Below are positions 1-8,713 of a stretch of 10,079 bases of DNA, in pieces. The notes below the pieces were generated by a model that was given only the letters and a program-made list of their open reading frames with translations, ran no database searches and was not told the origin of the DNA. A program made the position numbers and the translations under genes. Position 1 is the first letter of the stretch. Each line of letters begins with the position of its first letter. This DNA comes from an uncultured Verrucomicrobiota bacterium (lineage in GTDB: Bacteria; Verrucomicrobiota; Verrucomicrobiia; Limisphaerales; SXTU01): assembly GCA_903863315.1 (NCBI GenBank), contig CAIPBN010000355.1, positions 1-10,079 of the forward strand. Direction: 5' to 3'.

Positions 1-130
1 CGCCGGCCAGTGAAGGCAGCAGCAGCGAGGCGAGGATGGCAATGATCGCTATCACCACCAGCAGCTCGATCAGCGTGAAGGCGCAGGGGCGGCGATTGCT
101 CGTGCGGTGAGAACTCGAGGGCTGGCTCAT
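1..130 (-). CDS. Type IV prepilin-like protein, N-terminal part (runs off left edge)
   Basis: Only the first 43 codons are in the window. The N-terminus is a short polar, basic leader followed by AFTLIELLVVIAIIAIL. This is the class III prepilin signal: cleavage is expected between Ala17 and Phe18, Glu22 is the conserved +5 glutamate, and a hydrophobic helix follows that anchors the protein and packs into the pilus or pseudopilus. The residue before the cleavage site is Ala rather than the usual Gly, a variant I recall as common in Planctomycetes and Verrucomicrobia. Such proteins are processed by a PilD-type peptidase and serve in type IV pili or type II secretion pseudopili; these phyla carry many copies. 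The ATG overlaps the stop codon of the upstream gene by four bases (ATGA), so the two are probably translationally coupled. The specific role cannot be told without the C-terminal part. Confidence 0.9.
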   Translation of the reverse strand, partial: MSQPSSSHRTSNRRPCAFTLIELLVVIAIIAILASLLLPSLAG

Positions 131-828
131 GGGTTGGCTCCTTCGGTCCACTTGGCCACGGTGGCCGGGGTGACGAGTTGGAAGAGCCGATCGAATTGTT
201 CGCGCGCCGGTTGTGGTGTGGTGGGCGCGGGAGATTTGGTCGCCACGCGGGGGATGAAGCTGGCATCAAGAATCTTCCGGGACATCAGCGTGCGTGTCTG
301 GTCCCGATCGCCGCCCAGCACCACCAGCTTGGGCCGGCGCGCGGGCAGCGCGTTGAAATCTGCGGGCTTCAGGACCGGGGGGCCGATGAAGGACACCACG
401 GCGTCCACGGTGGGATGCCGCTGGAGCGTTGCCATGAAGGCGTCCGCAGGGCAGCCCGCTTCCGTCGGGGCAATGGACTCGGTGGCGAGCAGGGTCAGCC
501 CGCGGTGAGGCTTGAGCGCGGCCTTGAAGCCGCTGAGGTAGCCCGCATGGACCGGGGAGGGCTGGGGTCCGGAACGCGCGGTGAGGATGACGATTTTGCC
601 CTTGTTCGCGAGCAGGCGCGCAGTTTCTTCCGCCAAGGCCTGGCCGGTGGTTTCGTAGAGCTGGCCATCAGCCTTGGGCACCAGCGAAGATTTCTGGCCC
701 TGCACCAGCAAATGCACGGCGGCGGCGATGGTCAGCACGGCGGCAAGGCCAAGCACGGCCTGTTTCCAAACCGCCTTGGCCGGGGGTTTGGCGACGCTGG
801 GCTTCCGGACTGGAGCTGGCGCGCTCAT
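127..828 (-). CDS. Membrane-anchored protein resembling a type I periplasmic binding protein
   Basis: A 233-residue protein if it starts at the ATG at 828. The frame is open to 975, but the extra 49 residues look like read-through of the divergent promoter region. A cytoplasmic stretch of about 23 residues rich in Pro, Lys and Ala is followed by one hydrophobic segment (about 25-42), then a soluble domain predicted to lie outside the membrane. The core (about 78-195) alternates strands and helices: GKIVILTARSG, GYLSGFKAAL, then an HPTVDAVVSFIGPP stretch and a KLVVLGGDRD strand. This resembles LacI-type sugar-binding proteins (type I periplasmic binding fold), but it is shorter than the usual roughly 300-residue two-lobed domain. 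The four-base overlap with the prepilin gene suggests a joint role at the cell surface. Ligand and function are unknown; the fold call is by eye. Confidence 0.75.
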   Translation of the reverse strand: MSAPAPVRKPSVAKPPAKAVWKQAVLGLAAVLTIAAAVHLLVQGQKSSLVPKADGQLYETTGQALAEETARLLANKGKIVILTARSGPQPSPVHAGYLSGFKAALKPHRGLTLLATESIAPTEAGCPADAFMATLQRHPTVDAVVSFIGPPVLKPADFNALPARRPKLVVLGGDRDQTRTLMSRKILDASFIPRVATKSPAPTTPQPAREQFDRLFQLVTPATVAKWTEGANP

Positions 829-853
829 GCTAACAAGGGGACGAGTTGCGCGC

Positions 854-882
854 ACCGTAGGCTCACGGCAGGGCGGGGTCAA
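854..882 (-). promoter_or_regulatory. Putative sigma70-type promoter for the binding-protein-like/prepilin unit
   Basis: Read on the minus strand, TTGACC (877-882) lies 17 bases from TACGGT (854-859). The -35 matches consensus at five of six positions; the -10 is weak. Transcription would start near 847, about 20 bases before the ATG at 828. The placement in the divergent gap supports it, but no experiment does. Confidence 0.4.
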
Positions 883-900
883 TGCTGGGCATGCGCTCCA

Positions 901-906
901 TAGAAT
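901..906 (+). promoter_or_regulatory. Putative -10 element (TAGAAT) for the Tat-signal gene
   Basis: TAGAAT matches TATAAT at five of six positions and ends six bases before the GTG at 913. A start site seven bases downstream would fall on the GTG itself, giving a leaderless message. No good -35 hexamer is visible 16-18 bases upstream (GTCAAT at 878-883 is poor), so the call is tentative. The TAG is also the in-frame stop that bounds the reading frame. Confidence 0.3.
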
Positions 907-912
907 CACTTC

Positions 913-2304
913 GTGCTGCGGCTGCGCAGTTTGCTTCAAGATCCCATCTGCCCGGCGCGTCCACTGCCCGTGCAATCCAACTGTTCGAGCTCACCTTCCG
1001 CAGTCCCCCGTCACGTTGCTCTGGCACGCCGCCACGCATCGCGCCGAGAGTTTCTCGGCGGGCTGAGCTTGGCCGCCGGGGCGGGCTGGTCTGGCGCGGC
1101 GGCGGCACCACCCAAGCGCGTCGCCGCCATGGTCACCGAATACATCCACAACTCGCACGGCGACGTGATTGTGGGCCGCTTGCTGCACAGCCATTCGATG
1201 GACGGGAAAGGCTCGTGGCCGCCGGGCAGCGGCTGGCCCAACCTCAAGCTCGTCAGCATGCACGTGGACCAGAAGCACCCGCGCGACACCAGTGAGCGAC
1301 TGTCGCAGGAGCATGGCTTCCTGCTCGCCGGGAGCATTGAGCAGGCGCTGACGCTCGGCGGCAAAACGCTCGCGGTTGATGGCGTGCTGCTCATCGGTGA
1401 GCACGGCAAGTATCCGCTCTCGGACACGGGCCAGATCATGTATCCGCGCCGGCGCTTCTTCGAGGAGACGGCGGCGGTGTTTCGCAAGAGCGGGCGCAGC
1501 GTGCCGGTGTTCACGGACAAGCACCTCGCCTGGAACTGGTCTGACGCGAAGTGGATGTATGACACCGCGCGGGAGCTGGGCGTGCCGTTGATGGCGGGCT
1601 CCTCGGTGCCGGGCGGCTGGCGGCATCCGGCGGTGGAGATGAAGCAGGGCGCGCCCGCCACGGAGGCGGTGGGGCTTTCGTATGGGCCGCTTGAAGGCTA
1701 TGGCTTTCACGGGCTGGAGGCATTGCAGGCGATTTCCGAGCGACGGCGCGGTGGCGAGAGCGGCGTGGCAGCCGTGCAGTTGGTCCAGGGCCCGGAGGTC
1801 TGGGAGGAGCTGCGCCGGGGCCGCTTCAGCCGCGAGGTGTTTCAGGCGGCGGTGGATGCGCGGGAGAACAAGAAGCGATTCAAGAAGACCTTTGAAGAGC
1901 AGGTGCGCACCCCGGCCGGTTTCTTCATCGAGCACTGCGACGGTTTCAAGAGCGTGCTGATCCACGATCCGAAGGACGGTCACAACGAATGGATCGTGGC
2001 CTGGGAGGAGCAAGGCCGGAAGGACCGGCCCGCGACCGCGTTTTGGACGCAGGAGGAGCGCCCGCTGGGGCACTTCGGATTCCTGGTGCAAGGCATCGAG
2101 CAGATGATCTTCACCGGCAAGCCCACCTGGCCGGTCGAGCGCACTTTGTTGACCACCGGAATTCTGGCGGCAGCCTTTCAATCCCGCCAGCAGGGCGGGC
2201 GGCAGCTCGATACCCCGCATCTGGCCGCGATCCGCTATCAGCCGACCTTCACGTGGAAGGCACCGGTCGAACCGATGAAGGGAAGACCTTTGCCCGGGAT
2301 GTGA
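913..2304 (+). CDS. Tat-exported protein, probable Gfo/Idh-like fold, function unknown
   Basis: 463 residues from the GTG at 913. An in-frame TAG at 901 limits the start; a GTG at 970 is the main alternative, and neither has a Shine-Dalgarno sequence. A twin-arginine signal, SRREFLGGLSLAAGAG, begins at residue 43 and is followed by an Ala-rich stretch ending near residue 65, so the protein should be folded in the cytoplasm and exported. After it, KRVAAMVTEYIHNSHGDVI opens a domain that looks like the start of a Rossmann fold, as in Gfo/Idh/MocA oxidoreductases. Later distinctive segments include VDGVLLIGEHGKYPLSDTGQ (157-176), FTDKHLAWNW, MAGSSVPGGWRHPA, and near the C-terminus GIEQMIFTGKPTWPVERTLL. 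I recall proteins of this pattern from Planctomycetes and Verrucomicrobia, annotated as Tat-signal hypothetical proteins. Substrate and reaction are unknown. It is monocistronic, with divergent genes on its left and a 151-base gap on its right. Confidence 0.85.
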   Translation: MLRLRSLLQDPICPARPLPVQSNCSSSPSAVPRHVALARRHASRREFLGGLSLAAGAGWSGAAAAPPKRVAAMVTEYIHNSHGDVIVGRLLHSHSMDGKGSWPPGSGWPNLKLVSMHVDQKHPRDTSERLSQEHGFLLAGSIEQALTLGGKTLAVDGVLLIGEHGKYPLSDTGQIMYPRRRFFEETAAVFRKSGRSVPVFTDKHLAWNWSDAKWMYDTARELGVPLMAGSSVPGGWRHPAVEMKQGAPATEAVGLSYGPLEGYGFHGLEALQAISERRRGGESGVAAVQLVQGPEVWEELRRGRFSREVFQAAVDARENKKRFKKTFEEQVRTPAGFFIEHCDGFKSVLIHDPKDGHNEWIVAWEEQGRKDRPATAFWTQEERPLGHFGFLVQGIEQMIFTGKPTWPVERTLLTTGILAAAFQSRQQGGRQLDTPHLAAIRYQPTFTWKAPVEPMKGRPLPGM

Positions 2305-2394
2305 GCTGGCCGGGAAAGCCGCTTGGATTGAGCGCCCCGTCACGCGTCCGGCGGATCACCTGAGGTCCGGCACGGAAGTCATTTCCGCTCGTGC

Positions 2395-2400
2395 TACAAA
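2395..2400 (+). promoter_or_regulatory. Possible extended -10 element (TGC-TACAAA) for the nfeD-floA operon
   Basis: TACAAA preceded by TGC resembles an extended -10 box, the most AT-rich point of the 151-base gap between the Tat-signal gene and nfeD. No convincing -35 hexamer is present. Transcription would start near 2407, giving a leader of about 50 bases before the ATG at 2456. Confidence 0.25.
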
Positions 2401-2455
2401 TCCGTTGCGGGGATTCCACTTGGCCCGCGCGGCGCACCGCCCTACTCTCCTCGCC

Positions 2456-2911
2456 ATGGTCCTAGTCGTCACGCTGCTGCTTGCGGGCGCGATTTTGCTG
2501 CTCGCGGAGACGGTGCTGCCGGGGATGATCGCGGGGGCGTTGGGCGTGCTGTGCCTGATCGGCGGGGTCGCCGTGGGCTATCAGGAATTTGGCGCGGCAA
2601 CCGGCAATTGGATTCTCCTCGGCACGCTGGTAGGGCTGCTGTTCGGCTTCGTGCTCTGGCTGAAATACTTTCCCGAGAGCCGCTTCGCACGGCTCTACAC
2701 CTCGAAGGGCACCGTTGGCGACATCGGCACCGAGCGGCCCGAATTGATCGCTCAGTCTGGTGTGGCGCACACGGCGTTGCGGCCTTCCGGCGTGGCGGTC
2801 ATCGGCGGCCAGCGTGTGGATGTCGTGACCGAAGGCGCGCTGATTGAACGTGGCACGGCGGTCAAGGTCATCGCCGTGGAAGGTGCCCGCGTCGTGGTCC
2901 GAAAAATTTGA
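2456..2911 (+). CDS. nfeD: NfeD-family membrane protein (short form, partner of FloA)
   Basis: 151 residues from the ATG at 2456. The frame could extend to a TTG at 2405, but that adds a basic stretch out of keeping with the family. Residues 3-20, about 24-42 and 51-70 form three hydrophobic segments separated by short loops. A linker (71-97) leads to a C-terminal OB-fold domain (about 98-151) with the family pattern SGVAHTALRPSGVAVIGGQR, then VDVVTEG, IERGTAVKV and VEGARVVVRKI. It lacks the N-terminal ClpP-like serine protease domain of long NfeD proteins, so it is the short form that usually sits beside a flotillin or stomatin gene. The partner floA follows 32 bases downstream. NfeD proteins are thought to work with SPFH proteins in organising membrane microdomains; the exact activity is not established. 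Confidence 0.9.
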   Translation: MVLVVTLLLAGAILLLAETVLPGMIAGALGVLCLIGGVAVGYQEFGAATGNWILLGTLVGLLFGFVLWLKYFPESRFARLYTSKGTVGDIGTERPELIAQSGVAHTALRPSGVAVIGGQRVDVVTEGALIERGTAVKVIAVEGARVVVRKI

Positions 2912-2943
2912 TTTCAACCCTCACTCAACCCATCAGACACATC

Positions 2944-3987
2944 ATGGAACTCAATCCTCTCCTGGCGCAGGCCTTCACCGGCTCCCTTCTCTTCATGGCC
3001 GTGGTCGGCCTGGCGCTGTTCATTGGCGGCCTCATCGTGCTGAACTTCGGCATGATCTACATCCGCGCCTTGTTTAGCGGCGCGAAGGTCACGTTCACCG
3101 AGCTCATCGCGCTGAAACTCCGTGGCGTGCCCGTGGGCATCATCGTGGACACCCGCATCACGGCGGTGAAATCCGGCATTCCCATCACCATCGACGACCT
3201 GTCCACGCACTACTTGGCCGGCGGCAACATCGAGGCCGTCGTGCAGGCGCTCATCGCGGCGAAAAAGGCCGGCATCCACCTCGATTTCGATCGTAGTTGC
3301 GCGATTGACCTCGCCACCAAGGGCACGGGCAAGACCGTCTTGGAAGCGGTGAAGACCTCCGTGAATCCGAAGGTCATCGACTGCCCGGCTGCTTCCTCGG
3401 GCAAGGTGACCATTGACGCCGTGGCCAAGGACGGCATCGCCGTGAAGGTCAAGGCTCGTGTGACCGTGCGCACCAACCTCGATCGCTTCGTCGGTGGCGC
3501 GACGGAGGAAACCATCATCGCGCGCGTCGGCGAGGGCATCGTCTCCACCATCGGCTCGGCGGAGAGCTACAAGGCCGTGCTCGAAAACCCGGATCGCATT
3601 TCCAAGACCGTGCTCGAGAAGGGCCTCGATTCCGGCACCGCGTTTGAAATCCTCTCGATTGACATTGCCGACGTGGACGTGGGCGAAAACGTCGGCGCGA
3701 AGCTGCAGGCCGAGCAGGCCGAGGCGAACAAGCTCATTGCGCAGGCACAGGCCGAAGTCCGCCGCGCCGCCGCCGTGGCCACCGAGCAGGAAATGGTCGC
3801 CCGCGTCTCCGAGATGCGCGCGCGCGTCGTCGAGGCCGAGGCGCAGGTGCCGCTGGCAATGGCCGAGGCGTTCCGCAACGGCAATCTGGGCGTGATGGAT
3901 TACTACAAAATGAAGAACATGCAGGCCGACACGGGCATGCGGGAGAGCATCGCCACGGCCGGTGCCACGCCGCAGGTGAAGAGCTGA
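2944..3987 (+). CDS. floA: Flotillin-like protein FloA (YqfA/UPF0365 family), membrane microdomain scaffold
   Basis: 347 residues from the ATG at 2944, close to the usual 330 or so of the family. A TTG at 2908 overlapping the nfeD stop codon as TTGA is an alternative start, but adds 12 residues before the expected N-terminus. A hydrophobic region (about 15-40) forms the membrane insertion. An SPFH domain follows, with family segments FTELIALKLRGVPVGIIVD, YLAGGNIEAVVQALIAAKKA, FVGGATEETIIARVGEGIV and DIADVDVGENVGAKLQAEQA. From about residue 251 to 310 a helical stretch with Glu-Ala repeats and heptad-like spacing should form the coiled coil used in oligomerisation. The C-terminal GVMDYYKMKNMQADTGMR is typical of FloA. 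These proteins assemble at the inner face of the membrane and gather signalling, secretion and wall-synthesis proteins. Gene order nfeD-floA is widely conserved. Confidence 0.96.
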   Translation: MELNPLLAQAFTGSLLFMAVVGLALFIGGLIVLNFGMIYIRALFSGAKVTFTELIALKLRGVPVGIIVDTRITAVKSGIPITIDDLSTHYLAGGNIEAVVQALIAAKKAGIHLDFDRSCAIDLATKGTGKTVLEAVKTSVNPKVIDCPAASSGKVTIDAVAKDGIAVKVKARVTVRTNLDRFVGGATEETIIARVGEGIVSTIGSAESYKAVLENPDRISKTVLEKGLDSGTAFEILSIDIADVDVGENVGAKLQAEQAEANKLIAQAQAEVRRAAAVATEQEMVARVSEMRARVVEAEAQVPLAMAEAFRNGNLGVMDYYKMKNMQADTGMRESIATAGATPQVKS

Positions 3988-4005
3988 TATAACTGAACTT
4001 TGCTC

Positions 4006-4734
4006 GTGAGCGAACTGGCTTCCATCACGGACGTTGCTGTCTCCAGCGGCTTCTTCGCCGCCCTCGACAACATCTGGGTGATGCTCGCCGTCGTCGTCAT
4101 CTCGGCGATTTCGAGCTGGTTGCAGAGCCGGAACAAAAAAGAAGAGCAGCCCCCGCCGTGGGGTGGGGAAGACGAAGAGACTTACCGGCAGCAACGAACG
4201 GGCAGCGGCAGTTCGAATCCGCCGAATCCCAACCAGCCTTTGAACTGGGAGGAGGAACTCAAGCGCCTGCTCGAAGGCAAACCCCCGCTGGATGGCACCG
4301 CAGGCACGCCCCCGCCACCTCCGCCTCCACCGCCAATCATCCGCCGGATTCCGCCGCCGGTGCCAGAACCCGTCGCGCGCGAATCGCAGGGCATCGACGA
4401 GGAAAGCATCGCCTCCCGTGAAAGCTCCTCGCCGTGGAAGGACACCTCCCTCGACAGCCTGCCGGAGCCAACCAAGCCGCTCGCCAGCCTCGAACATCAT
4501 ACGCAGGCGTATCAACGCGCCACGCAGCTCCATGAGACCGTTGCCGCCCGGATGCGGCATGTGGATGAACAGACCGAGAAGCACGGCAAACCCCTCTTTG
4601 CGCCGGTTCCGATCGGGCGTGCCATCAACGCGGACGCCCAAGCCGTCGTGACTCTGCTCCGCCGGCCCGCCACGGCGCGGCAAGCCTTGCTCGCCTCCTT
4701 CGTGCTCGCACCGCCGAAGGCCCTGGAAAGCTGA
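4006..4734 (+). CDS. Unrecognised single-pass membrane protein with polyproline tract, third gene of floA operon
   Basis: 242 residues from the GTG at 4006, 18 bases after the floA stop codon; a TTG at 4000 is also possible. No clear ribosome binding site. A short N-terminal stretch leads into one hydrophobic segment (about 21-41, NIWVMLAVVVISAISSWL), followed by a basic stop-transfer patch (RNKK). The remainder is hydrophilic, low in complexity and probably cytoplasmic: an acidic part with PPPWGGEDEE, an Asn/Pro/Ser-rich linker, LNWEEELKRLLEG, nine consecutive prolines at residues 102-110, a second Pro-rich stretch, then a more ordered C-terminal third (about 160-242) that looks helical and ends in a short segment like RPATARQALLASFVLAPP. 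I do not recognise a domain. Same strand and tight spacing suggest cotranscription with nfeD and floA and a role as a microdomain client or adaptor; that is inference. Confidence 0.8.
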   Translation: MSELASITDVAVSSGFFAALDNIWVMLAVVVISAISSWLQSRNKKEEQPPPWGGEDEETYRQQRTGSGSSNPPNPNQPLNWEEELKRLLEGKPPLDGTAGTPPPPPPPPPIIRRIPPPVPEPVARESQGIDEESIASRESSSPWKDTSLDSLPEPTKPLASLEHHTQAYQRATQLHETVAARMRHVDEQTEKHGKPLFAPVPIGRAINADAQAVVTLLRRPATARQALLASFVLAPPKALES

Positions 4735-4759
4735 GCGGAACCGCAGTTGCAATTCGGCT

Positions 4760-4789
4760 GCGCAATCAAGGCGGTTGCGCCTCAATTTT
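4760..4789 (+). terminator. Weak hairpin after the nfeD-floA operon, possible terminator
   Basis: GCGCAA (4760-4765) pairs with TTGCGC (4775-4780) across a nine-base loop, followed five bases later by TTTT (4786-4789). The stem is short and the T-run is interrupted, so termination would be weak at best. Its position 26 bases past the last stop codon of the operon is the main support. Confidence 0.3.
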
Positions 4790-4847
4790 CCTCTTCAGAA
4801 AGACGGTTCTTCCTCTCCTGTGCTTGTGTTTGGGCTGGAGGCATTAG

Positions 4848-4856
4848 TTATTCACA
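4848..4856 (+). promoter_or_regulatory. DnaA box upstream of nrdJ
   Basis: TTATTCACA fits the relaxed DnaA box consensus TTWTNCACA exactly and differs from the strong E. coli box TTATCCACA at one base. Two weaker boxes in the opposite direction, each with two mismatches to TTATTCACA, lie at 4928-4936 and 4916-4924. AGTTATTCA (4846-4854) also forms a 9-bp inverted repeat with TGAATAACT (4930-4938). In E. coli, DnaA binds the nrdAB promoter, so a similar link of dNTP synthesis to replication is plausible here. A single 9-mer can occur by chance. Confidence 0.45.
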
Positions 4857-4941
4857 CGTCGCTGTCGGGCGTTCCAGAAATCCAGGGTAAAACCTATGTT
4901 TTTGGGCCTTTTCAAGGCGAATAACCTCATGAATAACTTTT

Positions 4942-4970
4942 TTGCAAAATCTACTTGTCACCACTATACC
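4942..4970 (+). promoter_or_regulatory. Putative sigma70-type promoter P1 of nrdJ
   Basis: TTGCAA (4942-4947) and TATACC (4965-4970) are separated by 17 bases, and each matches consensus at four of six positions. Transcription would start near 4977, giving a leader of about 115 bases. The -10 hexamer lies wholly within the NrdR box at 4961-4976, the arrangement expected for repression. Confidence 0.5.
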
Positions 4971-4976
4971 TAGTGC
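4961..4976 (+). promoter_or_regulatory. NrdR box in the nrdJ promoter
   Basis: CCACTATACCTAGTGC matches the published NrdR box consensus ACACWATATATWGTGT at 12 of 16 positions, and its half-sites CACTA and TAGTG are a perfect inverted repeat with a four-base centre. NrdR is an ATP-cone repressor that turns off ribonucleotide reductase genes when dATP is high. Boxes usually come in pairs about 31 bases apart. The stretch at 4930-4945, offset by 31 bases, matches at only about half the positions, so a second site is degenerate or absent. The site lies just upstream of a reductase gene, which strongly supports the call. Confidence 0.7.
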
Positions 4977-5055
4977 TAGCCTCGCCGCCGCTCCCCAACC
5001 AATGGGGTGTCCCGCGAGACAACACCATGCGGGAACTCCAATACTGAGGGGAGCC

Positions 5056-5085
5056 TTGGCGTCTGATTCGGTCCGGCTGTATAGT
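5056..5085 (+). promoter_or_regulatory. Putative second promoter P2 at the nrdJ start codon
   Basis: TTGGCG (5056-5061) and TATAGT (5080-5085) are 18 bases apart. The -10 ends six bases before the ATG at 5092, so transcription would start at about the first base of the start codon and give a leaderless message. The TATAGTG at 5080-5086 also resembles an NrdR half-site. Confidence 0.4.
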
Positions 5086-5091
5086 GCGGCT

Positions 5092-8247
<3,156 letters not shown>

Positions 8248-8269
8248 GTGGTTGCACTGATTCCAGTTC

Positions 8270-8299
8270 AAAAGGCCGGGGAGCAATCCCCGGCCTTTT
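8270..8299 (+). terminator. Rho-independent terminator after nrdJ
   Basis: AAAAGGCCGGGG (8270-8281) and CCCCGGCCTTTT (8288-8299) form a perfect 12-bp stem with the six-base loop AGCAAT. The hairpin sits 22 bases after the nrdJ stop codon, and a further TTTT follows two bases downstream. Because the stem is flanked by A and T runs it could act on either strand, but the next gene is on the same strand. Confidence 0.92.
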
Positions 8300-8426
8300 G
8301 GTTTTCCAGCGCAAGCACGGCTTACCGCCGGGAAACCGCCACTGATCTTCTTGCAACCCGGATTGACCGCGCTGCAATCGCCGCACGCGGCCCCACAACC
8401 GGCGCTGACACCCGGGCCGCCCATCG

Positions 8427-8432
8427 TTGACA
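8427..8432 (+). promoter_or_regulatory. Possible -35 element (TTGACA) of the toxin-antitoxin module
   Basis: A perfect -35 consensus hexamer 35 bases before the antitoxin ATG. The -10 partner is unclear: the 17- to 19-base positions give ACTGGT, CTGGTT or TGGTTA, all poor. If it is used, the -10 region would overlap the palindrome at 8452-8468, which would allow autorepression. Confidence 0.35.
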
Positions 8433-8451
8433 TTGCAGGGCGTCCGGGCAC

Positions 8452-8468
8452 TGGTTACGTTGTAACCA
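8452..8468. promoter_or_regulatory. Palindromic candidate operator of the toxin-antitoxin module
   Basis: TGGTTACGTTGTAACCA is a perfect inverted repeat, with 7-base arms and a 3-base centre. It ends on the first base of the antitoxin ATG. Antitoxins commonly repress their own operon through such sites, so this is the best operator candidate. In the mRNA the same repeat could fold over the start codon. No binding data exist for it. Confidence 0.5.
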
Positions 8469-8713
8469 TGAACTTCAACTACACCGGGTTCTTCGAACGG
8501 CGGGCGGAGGTCTGCGGGGGCGAGACGGTCATCAAGGGCACGCGTGTGCCCTTGCGCACGCTGTTGGCCAGCCTCGCAGAGGGCGCGTCGGTGGAGGAGA
8601 TTCTGGCGGACTTTCCCACGGTGTCGCGCGAGGCGGTGCGGGCGGTCATCGCGTTTGCCGCCGTGTCGGCTGAGGAAGACCTGCCGGTGCCTGCCGCTCC
8701 GGTGCTGGCATGA
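8468..8713 (+). CDS. DUF433 family antitoxin (COG2442)
   Basis: 81 residues from the ATG at 8468. The frame is open further upstream, but the 39 extra residues are Pro-rich, unlike the family, and cross the presumed promoter. The protein has the DUF433 core GETVIKGTRVPLRTLLASLA (about residues 18-37) followed by EGASVEEILADFPTVSREAV and a last helix AVRAVIAFAA. This small fold combines a short beta hairpin with a helix-turn-helix-like part and is taken to act as antitoxin and autoregulator. The stop codon overlaps the ATG of the next gene as ATGA, the usual order of antitoxin then toxin. The family and pairing were described as a predicted type II toxin-antitoxin system (COG2442 with COG4634). 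The gene appears intact. Confidence 0.9.
   Translation: MNFNYTGFFERRAEVCGGETVIKGTRVPLRTLLASLAEGASVEEILADFPTVSREAVRAVIAFAAVSAEEDLPVPAAPVLA

Larger units (their letters stand above)
4735..5091. other. 357-base intergenic region upstream of nrdJ
   Basis: The stretch from roughly 4785 to 4975 is visibly richer in A and T than its surroundings. It holds a weak hairpin at the operon end, a DnaA box, a promoter overlapped by an NrdR box, a leader with competing short hairpins (4993-5034), and a second promoter-like element at the nrdJ start. I see no convincing gene. The nrdJ frame is open back to a TTG at 4942, but that part does not resemble the start of a reductase and covers the regulatory sites. 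I found no cobalamin riboswitch: the B12-box motif is not visible. Confidence 0.6.

Noticed and set aside
178..903. 241-codon open frame on the plus strand opposite the binding-protein-like gene
   Set aside because: Gly/Arg-rich shadow. The minus-strand frame has a membrane segment, a recognisable fold pattern and an ATGA overlap with the prepilin.
991..2343. 450-codon open frame on the minus strand opposite the Tat-signal gene
   Set aside because: The plus-strand gene has a signal peptide and conserved segments; the reverse frame has only Arg/Leu/Ala-rich sequence with no recognisable motif.
2908..2943. TTG start for FloA overlapping the nfeD stop as TTGA
   Set aside because: It adds 12 residues before the typical N-terminus; the ATG at 2944 fits the family better. 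It cannot be fully excluded.
2914..4785. 623-codon open frame on the minus strand opposite floA and its neighbour
   Set aside because: It is antisense to two genes with clear protein features, is rich in Arg, His and Asp as expected of a shadow frame in GC-rich DNA, and shows no domain or start signal.
4896..4973. 25-codon open frame upstream of nrdJ (MFLGLFKANNLMNNFFAKST start)
   Set aside because: It has only a poor upstream AGGG, ends inside the NrdR box and lies across the predicted promoter, so most of it would not be in the message. No run of codons suggests a leader peptide.
4942..5091. In-frame extension of nrdJ to a TTG at 4942
   Set aside because: The added 50 residues do not resemble a reductase N-terminus, and the stretch contains the promoter and NrdR box.
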